Source: CAZZEX01 sp964653285 | GTDB taxonomy: Bacteria; Chloroflexota; Anaerolineae; B4-G1 | Reading direction: 5' to 3' | Length of the DNA stretch: 26,939 nt | Assembly: GCA_964653285.1 (NCBI GenBank) | Contig: CAZZEX010000065.1 | Span: forward strand, 1 to 26,939 | Shown: one piece after another, positions 1 through 5,964 of the stretch | How positions within the stretch are numbered: the stretch's first letter is position 1 | Layout: every line of letters begins with the position of its first letter | Notes under the pieces: model-generated | Seen by the model: only the letters and a program-made list of their open reading frames with translations | Database searches by the model: none | Told to the model about the DNA's origin: nothing | Translations under genes and position numbers: made by a program

Positions 1-9
1 CGGCATGGG

Positions 10-55
10 CATTTTTAATTGTCGTCGATGTCCATTTCTAATTGTCGCTTGACAG
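10..55. repeat. Tandem 15-bp repeats, possible insertion-sequence end
   Basis: CATTTTTAATTGTCG (10-24) and CATTTCTAATTGTCG (33-47) are direct repeats with one mismatch and a 23-bp period. Read on the minus strand, the segment starts TGTCAAGCGACAATT. Multiple short repeats at a TGT-starting terminus are known for IS21-family elements, so this may be a transposon end. No transposase is visible in the window, so the family assignment is inference. Confidence 0.35.
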
Positions 56-60
56 TAAGG

Positions 61-503
61 CCATTGTCGGCGCCGCGATGCGCGTTCACTTGGCTGAGAA
101 GCCCTCTCGTGACCTCCAAATGTGCGTTCAGCCGGATGAGTTGCGATCTTCGGGCCGGTTATAAGTATAGCCGATTTTCACCGACACGCAAACCGGTTCT
201 TCGAATGCAAAACGCCCACCGCCCTGCTTTCTTCACCTCGACCGGTGGTGGTGGGCGAAGGATGCGAGGCAGTGTCCTGAGTGAACCTGTCCTGAGTTTA
301 GCCGAAGGGCCTGTCCTGAGTCTGTCGAAGGAGCCCCACGCACGGTTCTGAATTGGCGGCGGGGTGGGCGGCCGCCCCGCCGACCATAACTGGGCGGCGA
401 AAGAGTCACATCCCAACGAATCCCCTAATAGCGGCTAGGATTCGTTCTCCCAGCAAGCCACATAGAGAACCTTAGTAAGGCACTTCTCCAGCTAACGCCC
501 ATA
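61..503. other. Gene-free stretch with hairpin and repeats
   Basis: No convincing gene is seen; the open frames here have no recognisable protein character. It contains a perfect 8-bp inverted repeat (CGCCCACC at 213-220 with GGTGGGCG at 250-257) without a T-tract, and the dispersed repeat cluster at 273-332, which is listed separately. It probably represents eroded DNA between a mobile-element end and the downstream genes. Confidence 0.5.
273..332. repeat. Cluster of CCTGTCCTGAG...CGAAGG dispersed repeats
   Basis: Three consecutive variants are visible: a short GTCCTGAGTGAAC (273-285), CTGTCCTGAGTTTAGCCGAAGG (287-308) and CCTGTCCTGAGTCTGTCGAAGG (310-331). The same family occurs once more at 1888-1911. 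Short elements of this type are widespread in environmental bacterial genomes and, when translated, give PVLSLSKG-like peptides. They explain the spurious open frames in this stretch. Confidence 0.7.
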
Positions 504-1052
504 GTGTCAACCGTATGGTCTGAGATCAACACCGCGACCCTGGAAATGCAGTGTGCCTTCGACCGGTTTCCGAAACTGCGGGGGCTCACGTACAGGCTCT
601 CCACGGGTGAGATGGCCCGTGTGATCGGCATGGACTGTCTCTTCCCGGCAACGCGCATCTTGGTAGAGACAGACGATGGAAGGAGGTGGAGCGTGGACGC
701 TGAGGAGTTAGCACAACTGAACGCATATATCCTGTACACCCACCGCGACGGGGCAAACTACAAGTTTCCTGGCGTGGTCGTGCTGGAAGGGCTGGTCACC
801 GAGGAACAGATCCGGCCCTACCTGCACGAGGGGCTGTACTTCATCCCTGGGGACGTAGGTCTGCCAGGCTTACATCCCACGCACTGTGAGTTCGACGGAG
901 ACCTGGATCATCCCTGGCACGAGTTGGACTCAGTCGGGCCGACAGAGGCACAACCGACCGCCGACCTGACGGCCGAGGAGTTTCTGCGACGGCTGCAAGA
1001 GGCCGCGCAGGCCGGATGGCCGGGGCAGCACGAAGACTTCGCCTGGGAGTGA
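504..1052 (+). CDS. Hypothetical protein, 182 aa, accessory region
   Basis: I do not recognise this family. The protein is acidic and soluble, with no signal peptide or membrane segment. Its C-terminal third (about residues 150-175) looks like a short amphipathic helical tail containing an LTAEEFLRRL stretch. The GTG start at 504 lacks a clear ribosome binding site, so an ATG at 546 or 612 is possible. It is followed after 4 bases by the next gene and that after 3 bases by a third, which argues for one small operon. Its neighbours (serine recombinase remnant, orphan antitoxin, repeats) suggest cargo of an integrated element, which is inference. Confidence 0.6.
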   Translation: MSTVWSEINTATLEMQCAFDRFPKLRGLTYRLSTGEMARVIGMDCLFPATRILVETDDGRRWSVDAEELAQLNAYILYTHRDGANYKFPGVVVLEGLVTEEQIRPYLHEGLYFIPGDVGLPGLHPTHCEFDGDLDHPWHELDSVGPTEAQPTADLTAEEFLRRLQEAAQAGWPGQHEDFAWE

Positions 1053-1056
1053 TCTC

Positions 1057-1653
1057 GTGAGTAGCTCAGCAGCCGCCAAACAACTGGCACTGCTATCGGT
1101 ACAGCCGGTCTGCGAGGAAGTCGTCGTCCGGCGATGGCACAGCCAGGTTCGGCCCGACGTCGTCGTGACTGATGAGAAGTATGACCTGCCCGTGCTGAAA
1201 TGGGCCGACGCCCACCCGCACGTGTACAAGATCGCAAGCGGAACCCGTTCTAAGGTCTTTGGCCGCAACAGTTGCGCCCACATCGGCTGGGCGCAGCGGA
1301 GCAAGGCGCCGGCCGCTATCTTCGAGCGGGTCAGGACGCTCTACGATGGTTTGCGCGACCCGCTCAAGGGGGGAGGCATCTTCCAGTGGCGGGCACAGTG
1401 CACCTTCGAGCATTACGAAGATAAGGGATTCACCGGCGGGGCGTTCTTCTCCGTGACGGAAACTGCAAGCGGCTACGGTGGCTCGTTGACGCTGGACTAC
1501 ACGCCGGCGCTGATCGACGAGGTGGCCCGACGGTTCGCAGCCTGGGTTCGCAGGCATTCCCGGCCGATGGCTGTCGTGGTCAAGAAAAAGGGCTGGAAGG
1601 GCCCGGAAGTCCACCGCTGGGACTGGGAGGAGTTATGGAATAGGGAGGGGTGA
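1057..1653 (+). CDS. Hypothetical protein, 198 aa, accessory region
   Basis: No family is recognised. The start is GTG at 1057, preceded by GGGAGTG near the stop of the upstream gene, which suggests translational coupling. The protein is soluble and basic towards the C-terminus (VVVKKKGWKG, then a Trp-rich HRWDWEELW tail). A central aromatic/Gly-rich stretch (about residues 107-142) could be a beta-rich core. It lies in the same tight transcription unit as the genes at 504 and 1657. Element cargo is the best guess. Confidence 0.6.
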   Translation: MSSSAAAKQLALLSVQPVCEEVVVRRWHSQVRPDVVVTDEKYDLPVLKWADAHPHVYKIASGTRSKVFGRNSCAHIGWAQRSKAPAAIFERVRTLYDGLRDPLKGGGIFQWRAQCTFEHYEDKGFTGGAFFSVTETASGYGGSLTLDYTPALIDEVARRFAAWVRRHSRPMAVVVKKKGWKGPEVHRWDWEELWNREG

Positions 1654-1656
1654 ACA

Positions 1657-2043
1657 ATGGCTGAACGACAGTCGAACTATCGCATTTGCTGCCACCTGAC
1701 CAGGTCGCGCTTCCTCCACGTCGAGGACGCGCTGGACATCGGGAAGGTGCGGCTGTTTGCGGGGGAGTACAAGAGGGGCCAGGGGGCCAGTGTGATCACG
1801 GCCCACTACCTGGACGTGGCTGATGCCCGCGTGCTGTTCTCCGACCTGGCATGGGGCAAGCCGGTGGACTACGTGGAGTACAAGGAGCCTGCCCTGAGCT
1901 TGCCGAATGGGTGCAAGGGGGTTAAGCGGCGAAATGGGGTGGTTCAGGCAACATCGCTTTGTAGCCGTTCAATCAACCACAGGTTGACCAACGTTTCCGG
2001 TACAATACCACGCGCACGGGCCTGGGCCTCAACCCCCGCGTAG
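1657..2043 (+). pseudogene. Hypothetical gene broken by a repeat insertion
   Basis: A good ribosome binding site (GGGAGGGG) precedes ATG 1657, and the gene follows its neighbour by 3 bases. The first ~77 residues read like a real protein (ending around DYVEYKE). From about 1888 the frame runs into a dispersed repeat and translates as PALSLPNG, a known signature of such repeats. It then continues antisense through the 3' end of the minus-strand antitoxin gene until a stop at 2043. I read this as an intact 5' part with an acquired, non-native tail. The lost 3' end might be the fragment at 2238-2455, but this is not proven. Confidence 0.55.
1888..1911. repeat. Dispersed CCTGCCCTGAGCTTGCCGAATGGG repeat copy
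   Basis: This is a single diverged copy of the repeat family seen at 273-332, with CCTG-CCTGAG-(T)-GCCGAA-GGG conserved. It lies exactly where the reading frame from 1657 stops looking like protein, and 33 bp from the 3' end of the antitoxin gene. Confidence 0.65.
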
Positions 2044-2216
2044 ACTTCCGGGGCGAGTGTTACACGCCGTCTACGTTTGGCCCTGACTTCAAATTGAACC
2101 TCGTGGGTCTGATCCCAGTAGTCGGCCAGGCTGTGCGTATCCCAAAAGTCAGCGATCTCCTCCATTGTACGTGCCTTTGAGATGCTGGTGAGTTGTGTGT
2201 CATCACTTTCGTTCAT
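1944..2216 (-). CDS. CopG/BrnA-like antitoxin, orphan
   Basis: A 90-residue protein with the layout of CopG-type antitoxins of the BrnA/CopG_antitoxin group. The N-terminal MEEIADFWDTHSLADYWD (residues 18-35) is the hallmark 'FWDTH...DYWD' segment. It is followed by a basic RRRRVTL strand (48-54) and two helices ending NLWLIERL, the ribbon-helix-helix DNA-binding part. Such proteins bind their own promoter and neutralise a BrnT-type RNase. No BrnT-like partner is visible upstream on the same strand, so it appears orphaned. ATG 2216 is chosen because a TATACT box (2228-2223) sits directly upstream, which would give a nearly leaderless mRNA. A GTG at 2234 in the same frame is an alternative start. 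Confidence 0.75.
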   Translation of the reverse strand: MNESDDTQLTSISKARTMEEIADFWDTHSLADYWDQTHEVQFEVRAKRRRRVTLAPEVYAGVEAQARARGIVPETLVNLWLIERLQSDVA

Positions 2217-2237
2217 ACCGACATAGTATAACACAAC

Positions 2238-2455
2238 AGCGGGAGGGAGGCAAAATCCCCCGGGCCATCCGCGCTATCTCAGACGCGCTCAATATCGCGC
2301 CGAACGACGTGCCGGCGTTGTTGTCGAGGCTCGGGAAGAAATCCGTTGGGTGGAAAGCCTGGGATATGGATTTCTGGGAGGCAGCCACCGGCCGCCTTCC
2401 TGCAAGGGAGATCGAGAATCTCGTCGTGCATCAGTCAGGCCTGGATCTCGACTGA
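2238..2455 (+). pseudogene. 3' remnant of an unknown gene
   Basis: An open plus-strand frame of about 70 residues without a plausible start of its own; upstream it merges into the antitoxin promoter and 5' end on the other strand. The peptide (for example IPRAIRAISDALNIAPNDVP and a Trp-rich WKAWDMDFWEAATG) looks like genuine, mostly helical protein and ends at a TGA just before a strong hairpin at 2476-2512. The simplest reading is the tail of a gene whose front was displaced by the antitoxin/repeat insertion. The family is not recognised. Confidence 0.4.
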
Positions 2456-2475
2456 GGCTGGTTAGTCTACAGGTG

Positions 2476-2512
2476 AAAGCGCCGGGTTGTGGCTCTCACA
2501 GCCCGGCGCTTT
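2476..2512 (+). terminator. Long perfect hairpin (terminator-like)
   Basis: AAAGCGCCGGG at 2476-2486 pairs perfectly with CCCGGCGCTTT at 2502-2512, and the inner TTGTG/CACAG extends the stem to about 16 bp with one G-T wobble around a GCTCT loop. The arms begin and end in A/T tracts, so it may act in both directions. It sits 20 bp after the stop at 2455 and before the recombinase remnant. Confidence 0.7.
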
Positions 2513-2545
2513 GTGGTTTGTACGCAGAATACATGAGGAGAGACT

Positions 2546-3522
2546 ATGACTGCAAAGAAATCCAGGAAGAGAACAAGTGACAGGGGATGGTGGTGGATAT
2601 TTACACTATCATCAGATGTGAGGATTACACAGGTGAGGCGACGTGGGACTTTGGCGACGGGACTGGCATCAGCATAGACGTACCGGCTATCATCCCCCGT
2701 GCCTTGTGGGAGCGCAACCAGGCGCGAATCGAGCGTAATAAAGAACTGTCTACCCGTAATTCCAAAGGCATCTACCTTCTCTATGGGCTAATACGCTGCG
2801 GTAACTGTGGACAGCGGGTATACGCGCGCCGACCAGGGAGGACAACGAAAAGGAACGGCGACGCCTACACGTACTTTTGCCGAGGAGCGGCGGCTTACCC
2901 CGACGAGCCGCACCCAAGACCATACCACCACTATGGCCCTACCCTCGATTGGGTGGTGTGGCAGCACGTTGTGGATCACGGCATTAAACGACCTGAATTG
3001 ATACGGGAGCAAGTTCTGAATCGCCAGGCTGAGTTACAAGCGCAGGGAGACAACGTTGATAGCGAGATAGAACATGCAAGGCGAAAGTTGGTAGAGGTGG
3101 ACAACGAGCGAGCGTTTTACCAACGGCAGACGGCGCGTGGAAAGATGACAGAAGCGGAGTTTGACCAGAGGATGGAGGAGACAGAGGACACCCGCACGTA
3201 TTGGCAGTCTGAGCTTTGGCGGCTTCAGGAGTTGAGAGACGACACGGAGAAGGTGCAAGTCGGCCTGGACTATGCTACAGAATTGTTGACCAAGCTACAG
3301 ACCACGCTACCTGAAATTGACATACCGCCAAAGGAATTGAAGAAGCTACCGGAAGATAAACGCAACGAGATATTGCGCCGACGACAGGAGATTATTCGAG
3401 CGTTGGTTGACTGCGTGATAGTCTACGCTGACAAACGGGTGAAAATTGTGGGACTACTGGACGGGAGCGAAGCGGCACAATTTGAGTATGGGACTTTACA
3501 AATTGACCGCTTTGCGTTATAA
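2546..3522 (+). pseudogene. Large serine recombinase, catalytic domain deleted
   Basis: The open frame from 2587 (311 aa) matches the C-terminal half of a large serine recombinase. It starts inside the 'recombinase' domain (YTGEATW...VPAIIPRALW, residues 14-41). The zinc beta-ribbon follows (YLLYGLIRCGNCG, C71/C74, then C98) and then a long charged coiled coil (about 140-225). The resolvase-type catalytic N-terminus (~150 aa with the nucleophilic Ser) and most of the next domain are absent. A perfect start signal (AGGAG, then ATG 2546, MTAKKSRKRTS) sits upstream in another frame. This suggests an internal deletion that fused the original start out of frame to the 3' half. It cannot catalyse integration. 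Confidence 0.8.
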
Positions 3523-3523
3523 T
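3495..3523 (+). promoter_or_regulatory. Sigma-70 promoter for greA-lysS
   Basis: TTTACA (3495-3500), a 17-bp spacer and TATAAT (3518-3523) form a near-consensus promoter. The -10 box overlaps the TAA stop (3520-3522) of the recombinase remnant. Predicted transcription start is about 3530, giving a ~110-nt leader with a hairpin before greA. Confidence 0.75.
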
Positions 3524-3587
3524 TTGTGTGCATTACTCTTTAGAACTAAGAGCCAGCCCCTGTAAGTTATAAGTCGTTGGTACGGAA

Positions 3588-3615
3588 CCCCGCTATGGTG
3601 TGGGGCGTTTCTTTT
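3588..3615 (+). promoter_or_regulatory. Leader hairpin upstream of greA (possible attenuator)
   Basis: CCCCGC (3588-3593) pairs with GTGGGG (3600-3605) around a TATGGT loop, and is followed by CGTTTCTTTT. The structure lies between the promoter and the greA ribosome binding site, so it could terminate or slow transcription in the leader. A similar sequence block precedes lysS. Confidence 0.45.
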
Positions 3616-3638
3616 GCAGGTTTGCCTGAAGAGAATGG

Positions 3639-4106
3639 ATGAGTAAACAGCAGGCATTTCTCACCCCTGAAGGGCGCCAAAAACTGGAACAAGAGTTGAA
3701 TTACCTGCATGTAGTCCGGCGTCAGGAGGTCGCCCGGCGTCTCCACCAGGCGCTGGCGGAAGGTGATATCCTGGAGAATGCGGAGTTGGAGGATGCGCGC
3801 AATGAGCAGGCCTTCGTGGAAGGACGTATTCTGACGCTAGAGAATATACTGCGCAACGCGGTCATTATCGAGGAAGAGGGGCCCCGCGAGACAGTGGGGT
3901 TGGGCAGCCGCGTCACGATCGTAGAAGGGGACGGGCCGCCGGAAACCTATCATATCGTGGGCTCGGCTGAAGCGGATCCGACGCGGGGCCTGATTTCCAA
4001 CGAATCTCCTCTGGGACAGGCATTGATGGGACGAAAGGCAGGGGAAAAAGTCGTGGTCAATGCCCCTGATGGCATGCTGGTATTCGAGATTGTGGGGATT
4101 CAGTAA
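3639..4106 (+). CDS. greA: Transcription elongation factor GreA
   Basis: GreA binds the secondary channel of RNA polymerase and stimulates cleavage of backtracked RNA. The 155-residue length is typical. The N-terminal coiled coil carries the tip motif GDILENAE (residues 42-49), with the acidic pair D43 and E46 that positions the catalytic metal. The C-terminal FKBP-like domain ends with the usual ISNESPLGQALMG block (about 119-131) and a hydrophobic last strand. A GAAGAG ribosome binding site precedes ATG 3639. The gene is first of a likely greA-lysS unit with a 112-base gap. Pairing of greA with lysS on one transcript is also seen in other bacteria. Confidence 0.95.
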   Translation: MSKQQAFLTPEGRQKLEQELNYLHVVRRQEVARRLHQALAEGDILENAELEDARNEQAFVEGRILTLENILRNAVIIEEEGPRETVGLGSRVTIVEGDGPPETYHIVGSAEADPTRGLISNESPLGQALMGRKAGEKVVVNAPDGMLVFEIVGIQ

Positions 4107-4142
4107 ACGATTTCGGTGAAGTACAGCATTCCCTGCTATGGG

Positions 4143-4182
4143 ACGCCCACGAAGAGCCCCGCGAGGTGGTCAGCGTGGGCGT
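4143..4182 (+). promoter_or_regulatory. Hairpin in the lysS leader
   Basis: ACGCCCACG (4143-4151) and CGTGGGCGT (4174-4182) are a perfect 9-bp stem with a 22-nt loop, followed by TTCTGCAG. It lies in the greA-lysS gap, 27 bp before the AGGAGG of lysS. The surrounding sequence (GTACAGCATT...CTGCTATGG...GGGCGTTTCTGCAG) resembles the greA leader, so it may be a shared RNA control element or an internal terminator. Confidence 0.5.
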
Positions 4183-4218
4183 TTCTGCAGCAAACGCCTG
4201 GTGAACGCAGGAGGCACT

Positions 4219-5727
4219 ATGGAACTGACAGCACTAGAGCGACAGCGCGTAGAGAAACTGGAACGACTGCATGCCAGGGGAATCGAACCTTACCCACATC
4301 GCGCCAAGCGCACGCATACCATAGCCGAAGCGCTCACCGCTCTTGAAGCAGCCGAGGCCGCAAGTGAGGAAGGCCCTCAGGTCGCCGTCACAGGACGGTT
4401 GCGCAGCATGCGCGCGATGGGAAAAGTCACCTTTGCGCACATCGAAGACGAGAGCGGTTCTATTCAACTGTTCCTGCGCATCCAAGACGTAGGGGAAGAA
4501 GCCTACGAGATGTTTAAGCGGGACTTCGACCTGGGCGATTTCGTCGGTGCAGAGGGCACGTTGATGCGCACTCGTACCGGCGAGCGCAGTGTCCTCGTGA
4601 AGCAGGTACGTATGCTGTCCAAGGCGATCAGCCCGCTGCCGGTGATCAAGGAGAAGGAAGTGAACGGCAAGCAAGTGCGCTATACTGCTTTCTCCGATGT
4701 CGAGGAGCGGTATCGCCAGCGGTACGCTGATCTGGCCTGCAACCCCGAGGTGCGCGAGGTTTTCCGCTTGCGCGCCCACACGCTCAAAGCCCTGCGTCGT
4801 TTTCTCGACGGACATGGTTTCCTGGAGGTGGAAACCCCTGTTCTCCAGCCAGTCTACGGGGGTGCAGCGGCTCATCCCTTCGTTACCCATCACCATCAAC
4901 TACACCAGGATTTATACCTGCGCATCGCATTTGAACTGTACTTGAAGAGGCTCTTGGTGGGGATGTATGAGAGGGTTTACGAAATCGGGCACGACTTCCG
5001 CAACGAGGGCGTCTCCTACAAGCATAATCCAGAGTTCACCCAACTGGAGTTCTACGCCGCCTACTGGGATTATCACGACGTGATGGTATTCTGTGAACAG
5101 ATGATCGCTTACGTTGCCGAGGACGTGCTGGGCAGCCCGGTGATTCATTATCAGGGCCACGAAATTGACCTTCGCCCCCCCTGGCGGCGGGTCACGCTGC
5201 GCGACGTCGCCCTCGAGGTAACGGGCATTGACTATCTTCAGTACCTCACAGCCGAGGAACTGGCGGCCGTGATGCAGGCCAAGGGGCTGCCGACTAAGCC
5301 GGGCGCGACCTGGGGCTACTTGATTGATAAGGGACTCCTGGGAATGGTTGAGCCGACGCTGACCCAACCGACCTTCGTGATGGATTACCCTCGCGACATC
5401 TCCCCGCTGGCCAAGACCGAGCCCGACGACCCAACGCACGTCGAGCGCTTCGAGTACTTCATCGGGGGGCTGGAGATGGGCAATGCCTTTACTGAATTGA
5501 ACGATCCCTTTGACCAGGAGCAGAGATTCCTGGAGATGGGACGGCTCTATGCACTTGACGATGAAGAGGCCCATCCGATGGACGAGGACTACCTGCGGGC
5601 AATGAAATACGGTATGCCACCCAACGGAGGCTTCGGATTAGGCGTGGATCGGCTGGTGATGCTTCTCACGGATAAGCCGACTATTCGTGAGGTCATTCTC
5701 TTCCCCCAATTGCGGGCCAAAGAGTGA
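4219..5727 (+). CDS. lysS: Lysyl-tRNA synthetase, class II
   Basis: Charges tRNA-Lys with lysine in the cytosol. From ATG 4219, placed 5 bp after a perfect AGGAGG, the protein has 502 residues, the usual size. An upstream in-frame ATG at 4138 would lie inside the leader hairpin and is rejected. The N-terminal OB-fold anticodon-binding domain spans about 55-135. Class II motif 1 is near 193-208 (RRFLDGHGFLEVETP). Motif 2 is FRNEGVSYKHNPEFT (260-274), where the HNPEFT form is diagnostic of LysRS. NAFTELNDP lies at 422-430 and motif 3 (GLGVDRLVMLL) at 473-483. Nothing suggests a second function. Confidence 0.97.
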   Translation: MELTALERQRVEKLERLHARGIEPYPHRAKRTHTIAEALTALEAAEAASEEGPQVAVTGRLRSMRAMGKVTFAHIEDESGSIQLFLRIQDVGEEAYEMFKRDFDLGDFVGAEGTLMRTRTGERSVLVKQVRMLSKAISPLPVIKEKEVNGKQVRYTAFSDVEERYRQRYADLACNPEVREVFRLRAHTLKALRRFLDGHGFLEVETPVLQPVYGGAAAHPFVTHHHQLHQDLYLRIAFELYLKRLLVGMYERVYEIGHDFRNEGVSYKHNPEFTQLEFYAAYWDYHDVMVFCEQMIAYVAEDVLGSPVIHYQGHEIDLRPPWRRVTLRDVALEVTGIDYLQYLTAEELAAVMQAKGLPTKPGATWGYLIDKGLLGMVEPTLTQPTFVMDYPRDISPLAKTEPDDPTHVERFEYFIGGLEMGNAFTELNDPFDQEQRFLEMGRLYALDDEEAHPMDEDYLRAMKYGMPPNGGFGLGVDRLVMLLTDKPTIREVILFPQLRAKE

Positions 5728-5736
5728 GCGGAGATT

Positions 5737-5799
5737 CACCTGGCCCGGTCTTGAAATGATCTTGAAATGATCTTGAAATGATTTTGAAACAACCAGGTG
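5737..5799. repeat. 11-bp tandem repeats bracketed by inverted repeat
   Basis: TCTTGAAATGA is repeated three times without gaps (5749-5759, 5760-5770, 5771-5781), followed by a degenerate fourth unit TTTTGAAACAA (5782-5792). CACCTGG (5737-5743) and CCAGGTG (5793-5799) form a perfect 7-bp inverted repeat around the array. The unit is close to one helical turn, so a protein bound to each copy would face the same side. The array ends 11 bp upstream of a -35 box and may be an operator. Confidence 0.7.
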
Positions 5800-5809
5800 C
5801 ATCCATCTA

Positions 5810-5838
5810 TTGACTGCGTGGTGAATATTGTGTATAAT
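5810..5838 (+). promoter_or_regulatory. Sigma-70 promoter of the FGYP-repeat protein gene
   Basis: TTGACT (5810-5815), a 17-bp spacer and TATAAT (5833-5838). Predicted start is near 5845, which leaves a ~120-nt leader. The leader contains GGTGCTGA (5887-5894) and TCAGCACC (5930-5937), a perfect 8-bp stem across a 35-nt loop. Confidence 0.75.
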
Positions 5839-5964
5839 AACATCATAAAGAGTAGTCTACCATCGGTCGGGGCGGTCCAGGGGATTGGTGCTGAGATGGG
5901 GGCCGGTGTGGCTGTTTAACATGTCAGTATCAGCACCTTCGAGGTAATGGGACTGTGAGGTGCA

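Noticed and set aside
19..416. Two opposing ORFs of 85-110 codons at the left edge
   Set aside because: Their sequence is dominated by the dispersed repeat (PVLSLSKE-type peptides) and shows no protein family features.
2546..2674. Short ORF MTAKKSRKRTS... as an independent gene
   Set aside because: After 11 codons it reads the recombinase DNA out of frame; it is better explained as the original recombinase start after a deletion.
4138..4218. lysS start at ATG 4138
   Set aside because: It would place the leader hairpin in coding sequence; ATG 4219 has a perfect ribosome binding site and gives the normal length.
5749..5792. CRISPR-like repeat array
   Set aside because: The units are 11 bp and directly adjacent with no spacers.
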